Positions 61,416 to 64,000 of a DNA stretch of 64,000 bases are shown piece after piece. The stretch spans positions 210,700 to 274,699 of the forward strand of contig NZ_SMFL01000011.1 of NCBI RefSeq assembly GCF_004349265.1, read 5' to 3'. Position 1 is the stretch's first letter; each line of letters opens with the position of its first letter. Source of the stretch: Dyadobacter psychrotolerans (lineage in GTDB: Bacteria > Bacteroidota > Bacteroidia > Cytophagales > Spirosomataceae). Both the position numbers and the translations under genes were made by a program. The notes below the pieces were generated by a model. That model made no database searches and was not told the origin of the DNA. It saw only the letters and a program-made list of their open reading frames with translations.

Positions 61416-62993
61416 TTATAGGTTGAAGCCAAGTGCAAATCCTTTAACTCCTGCTGGAAAGTTTGAGATTTTTGTTGCAGCTCCGTTCGTCAGGTTAATT
61501 CCGTAAAGTCCGCTTGTGCCGCCAACGGTAAGCAAACTATAACCTAATCCTGAAATACCACCAATGTCAAAACCATTAGCTTTATCAATAGTTACACCAA
61601 GGTTACCAACTTCTGCCAGTACACCTGTATTTGGCATTGGATCCTGCTTGTATAGTTTGTTTGATTGACTGTCTATATCAAACAGCATCGTCTGTCCTGC
61701 AACAGTTAAGCCAACATTGCTGTTTGTATAAGCAGCACCGTTTACACCTTTTGAAGTTCCGGAGAAAGTTAGGGGTGTATCAACCATGGTTACTCCGGTA
61801 TCCACATTAATCCTTAGATTTTGTCCTGTGTTACTTACAACGCGAAGAAGATTAGCAAACGGGTTAAAATCAACTCCGTAACTTGCATCCACCCCGCCGC
61901 TCAGAGGTACTGATAGTGTAGATTTAAAAGTAACAGCTCCTGTAAGTGTGTTTATAGTGTACAATTTACTATCACTGCCAAGCCCGTAAATAGTGGCATC
62001 AGCAGGACGGAAATCTATGCCTTCTAAAGTTACGCCCATAGGTAGGCCGGAGATTGTCCTTTCAATAACGGATATATTCGTACTTAACGGATTGAAAATT
62101 AATAATTTATCTGTTGCGCTTAAAGCATAAGCAACTGGCGAAGGTATTGCAATGCCAATAATGTTACCGGCAGGCAGGGTCCCTAATTTTTGTAGCTTAC
62201 CCGTCATAATATCTACGTAATCAAGTTCCCACGCTCCATTGAAAAGAACTGATGCTATTGCATAATCTTTTCCGGCAGCAGTTTTAAAAGGAGCAATGTC
62301 AAAACCACCTACTTCTGTAATGTCAAGACCAAGTGGGCCAACGGCCTCAAGAACACCTCCGTTTGGATCTTTTTGGAAGTAAAGTTTATCAGCAATAGGA
62401 TCAATGTCAAAAAGGGCTGTTGTTGTTGTGCCCGAAAAGCTGTTTGTGTAAGCTACTGCACCTACACTTGGACTAGGCACGCCATTTAAACTGCCATCTG
62501 TTGCAGCGAGTGCGCCTGTTTCCGGATGAAGACGTAGGTTCTGGCCTGTATTTGTAACAAAACGGATACGGTCGACGGTTGGATTAAAATCAAAGCCAAC
62601 AGCTGTTGCCATAATAGCAGGACCAAATGCCGCTCCGCCGATAAGCGTTGCAAGACCTGGTTTGTTTGCATTGTTTAAATTGATGTTATAAAGGCGGCTG
62701 TTTTTACCAACTGCATAAAGCTGTCCGGTTGCTGGTCTGAAATCAATCCCTATCAGTTTATCTCCTGTATCCAAACCCTCGCTAACTGTAATAGTTCGAA
62801 CGGGTGATGCTGAGTTCCTGACATTTAGTTCATAAATTACATTGTTATCCGTCAATGCGTAGAAAATCTGATCCGGAAGCTCAATCTGCGGAGGAGGCAT
62901 ACGGTGATCCTGGCAAGCCTGAAAGCCAAGCGAAACTAGAACAAGGGCCCAAACAGATTTCGTTCGGATCGTGCGAAGGTTGAAAATTCTCAT
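61416..62993 (-). CDS. DUF4394 lipoprotein, two tandem domains
   Basis: 525 residues. Lipobox GFQAC (Cys27). Two homologous halves (about 41-285 and 288-525), each with the DUF4394 pattern: IFYALTDNNVIYELNVRN / VAYALSATDKLLIFNPLS; GIDFRPATGQLYAVGKNSRLY / GIDFRPADATIYGLGSDSKLY; FDFNPTVDRIRFVTNTGQNLR / VDFNPFANLLRVVSNTGQNLR. Likely a beta-propeller-type surface protein. Cys27 is probably lipid-anchored; biological role unknown. Confidence 0.9.
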   Translation of the reverse strand: MRIFNLRTIRTKSVWALVLVSLGFQACQDHRMPPPQIELPDQIFYALTDNNVIYELNVRNSASPVRTITVSEGLDTGDKLIGIDFRPATGQLYAVGKNSRLYNINLNNANKPGLATLIGGAAFGPAIMATAVGFDFNPTVDRIRFVTNTGQNLRLHPETGALAATDGSLNGVPSPSVGAVAYTNSFSGTTTTALFDIDPIADKLYFQKDPNGGVLEAVGPLGLDITEVGGFDIAPFKTAAGKDYAIASVLFNGAWELDYVDIMTGKLQKLGTLPAGNIIGIAIPSPVAYALSATDKLLIFNPLSTNISVIERTISGLPMGVTLEGIDFRPADATIYGLGSDSKLYTINTLTGAVTFKSTLSVPLSGGVDASYGVDFNPFANLLRVVSNTGQNLRINVDTGVTMVDTPLTFSGTSKGVNGAAYTNSNVGLTVAGQTMLFDIDSQSNKLYKQDPMPNTGVLAEVGNLGVTIDKANGFDIGGISGLGYSLLTVGGTSGLYGINLTNGAATKISNFPAGVKGFALGFNL

Positions 62994-63194
62994 AAGTCAG
63001 AATAATTAGATGAGTATAGAATGACATGGTGACTTACGACAATGAGAGAGATTTGGATCGCTATACGTGAAATATTTTTAACCGTATTTTAATCTCGGCG
63101 AATCACTGCTACACCCAAGGCTCGTTTATATCATGGATATATATAAACAGGTAGTAGAAAACGCTTACTTACTTCCCACCTAACATATATATAT

Positions 63195-63515
63195 ATGAAA
63201 AGGATACTTCCCTTATTTCTCTTCGGTTTGGTTCTAACGATCATGGTTTTCTATAATCTGGTCTTATGGTGGGTTATTTGCAGTGATACTTCATTAAGTT
63301 TGGATCAGGCGAAGCAAGCTTATCTGTACAGATATCCCGGATTTGTGGCAGATGCACTTTTGCTTACCTTACTAGACATTGTGATGAGCGCTGCTGCAGG
63401 TCTTTGTTTTTTCAGGAACCGACAAATATTGTCGGGTACGTGGGGGCTGCTTGCCAAAGGCTTTGCGGTTGTACACTTGATTCTGATCTGCTGGCTGGTG
63501 TTTAGTTTGATGTAG
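63195..63515 (+). CDS. Small membrane protein of unknown function
   Basis: 106 residues with three hydrophobic segments, near 4-27 (ILPLFLFGLVLTIMVFYNLV), 51-74 and 85-105. No known motif. It starts 3 bases after an (AT)n run at 63185-63194, which leaves no room for a Shine-Dalgarno. The function is unknown; it could also be a spurious frame, but its hydrophobicity is consistent. Confidence 0.6.
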   Translation: MKRILPLFLFGLVLTIMVFYNLVLWWVICSDTSLSLDQAKQAYLYRYPGFVADALLLTLLDIVMSAAAGLCFFRNRQILSGTWGLLAKGFAVVHLILICWLVFSLM

Positions 63516-63878
63516 CGACCGGAAGAAGTATTCAGGGGCTTATAAAGCCGATTAATTACTTTTTTCTCTAGTTTCAGAAAGACCTTCTATTACTTTCAAA
63601 AAAACTTCAAAAGAATTTTGGGGTATATTTTACTCACTTTGAGCTTGTTAGAAAATATTTCAAAAAAACTTTCAAAATACTTTCCTTGAACATTTGCAAT
63701 CTAAAAATAAATGCTGCACTTTTGCACTCCCAATCGGGTAGTACGGCGCTGAAAACGATCAGCGCAACGAGTTCTGGAAGACCAGAGCAGAGTTCTTTGA
63801 CATGATGAAGAGAGCAAGAAGATATTTGTTTAAGAAGATTCGATCCTATTTTTCGGAATAGAGGTCACAACAAAATTT
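63516..63878 (+). promoter_or_regulatory. rRNA operon promoter and leader
   Basis: Promoter: -33 TTTG at 63693-63696, 20-base spacer, -7 CACTTTTG at 63717-63724 (one change from TAnnTTTG). An A7 tract upstream (63662-63668) may act as an UP element; the 14-base block TTTCAAAAAAACTT occurs at 63594-63607 and again at 63658-63671. The leader has hairpins GCGCTG...CAGCGC (63746-63765) and TCTGG...CCAGA (63773-63786), then a boxA-like AGTTCTTTGACAT (63791-63803) for antitermination. Confidence 0.8.

Positions 63879-64000
<122 letters not shown>

Noticed and set aside
63180..63195. (AT)n run before the small membrane protein as a microsatellite switch
   Set aside because: About seven dinucleotide units next to a start codon; without strain comparison there is no sign of phase variation, and AT runs are common here.

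Overview
The window comes from the chromosome of a Bacteroidota member, most likely a Cytophagales bacterium close to Dyadobacter (family Spirosomataceae). Four things point there: the gene content (two LytS/LytTR pairs, TonB-type outer-membrane proteins, FAS1, DUF1080 and DUF4394 proteins); the near absence of Shine-Dalgarno sequences; many -7 boxes of the form TAnnTTTG; and the first 122 bases of a 16S rRNA gene with the short V1 region of Cytophagales. The genus is an inference.

Layout. (1) 1-13.9 kb: the S10/spc/alpha ribosomal superoperon, all on the + strand, from the end of rplW to rplQ and including secY, map, infA, rpmJ and rpoA. It ends at a strong terminator. (2) 14-26 kb: housekeeping genes: carA, a rhodanese-thioredoxin protein, eno, a DivIC/FtsB-like protein, a low-molecular-weight phosphatase, gpmI, two envelope proteins of unknown function, then a minus-strand run (DHH phosphoesterase, FKBP lipoprotein, RdgB, PPK2), and ndk. 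(3) 26-32.6 kb: a FAS1 lipoprotein, a DUF1080 protein, and a tight four-gene unit: TonB-type receptor, small periplasmic helical protein, a pentapeptide-repeat protein fused to a LytS-type kinase, and a LytTR regulator. (4) 32.9-40.3 kb: envelope biogenesis: uppS, bamA, two OmpH/Skp chaperones, a large exported protein of unknown function, and lspA. (5) 40.3-49.7 kb: proline dehydrogenase, DAHP synthase-chorismate mutase, a frameshifted SGNH hydrolase, a second LytS/LytTR pair, a large outer-membrane barrel protein, and hemC. (6) 49.7-58.7 kb: a HigBA-type toxin-antitoxin pair, rimK with a RimB-like retropepsin, holB, a GlmU-family protein, type B L31, an exported sugar isomerase-like protein, and nrdA. 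(7) 58.9-64 kb: a Crp/Fnr-like protein, two lipoproteins of unknown function, a duplicated DUF4394 lipoprotein, a small membrane protein, and the promoter, leader and start of an rRNA operon.

The best candidates for something undescribed are the receptor/pentapeptide-kinase unit (27.5-32.6 kb), the rpsD-rpoA gap with three successive inverted repeats followed by a rare strong Shine-Dalgarno, and the lipoprotein pair at 59.7-61.3 kb. No CRISPR array, insertion sequence, prophage or tRNA was seen. Most plausible terminators are listed, and several serve converging genes.
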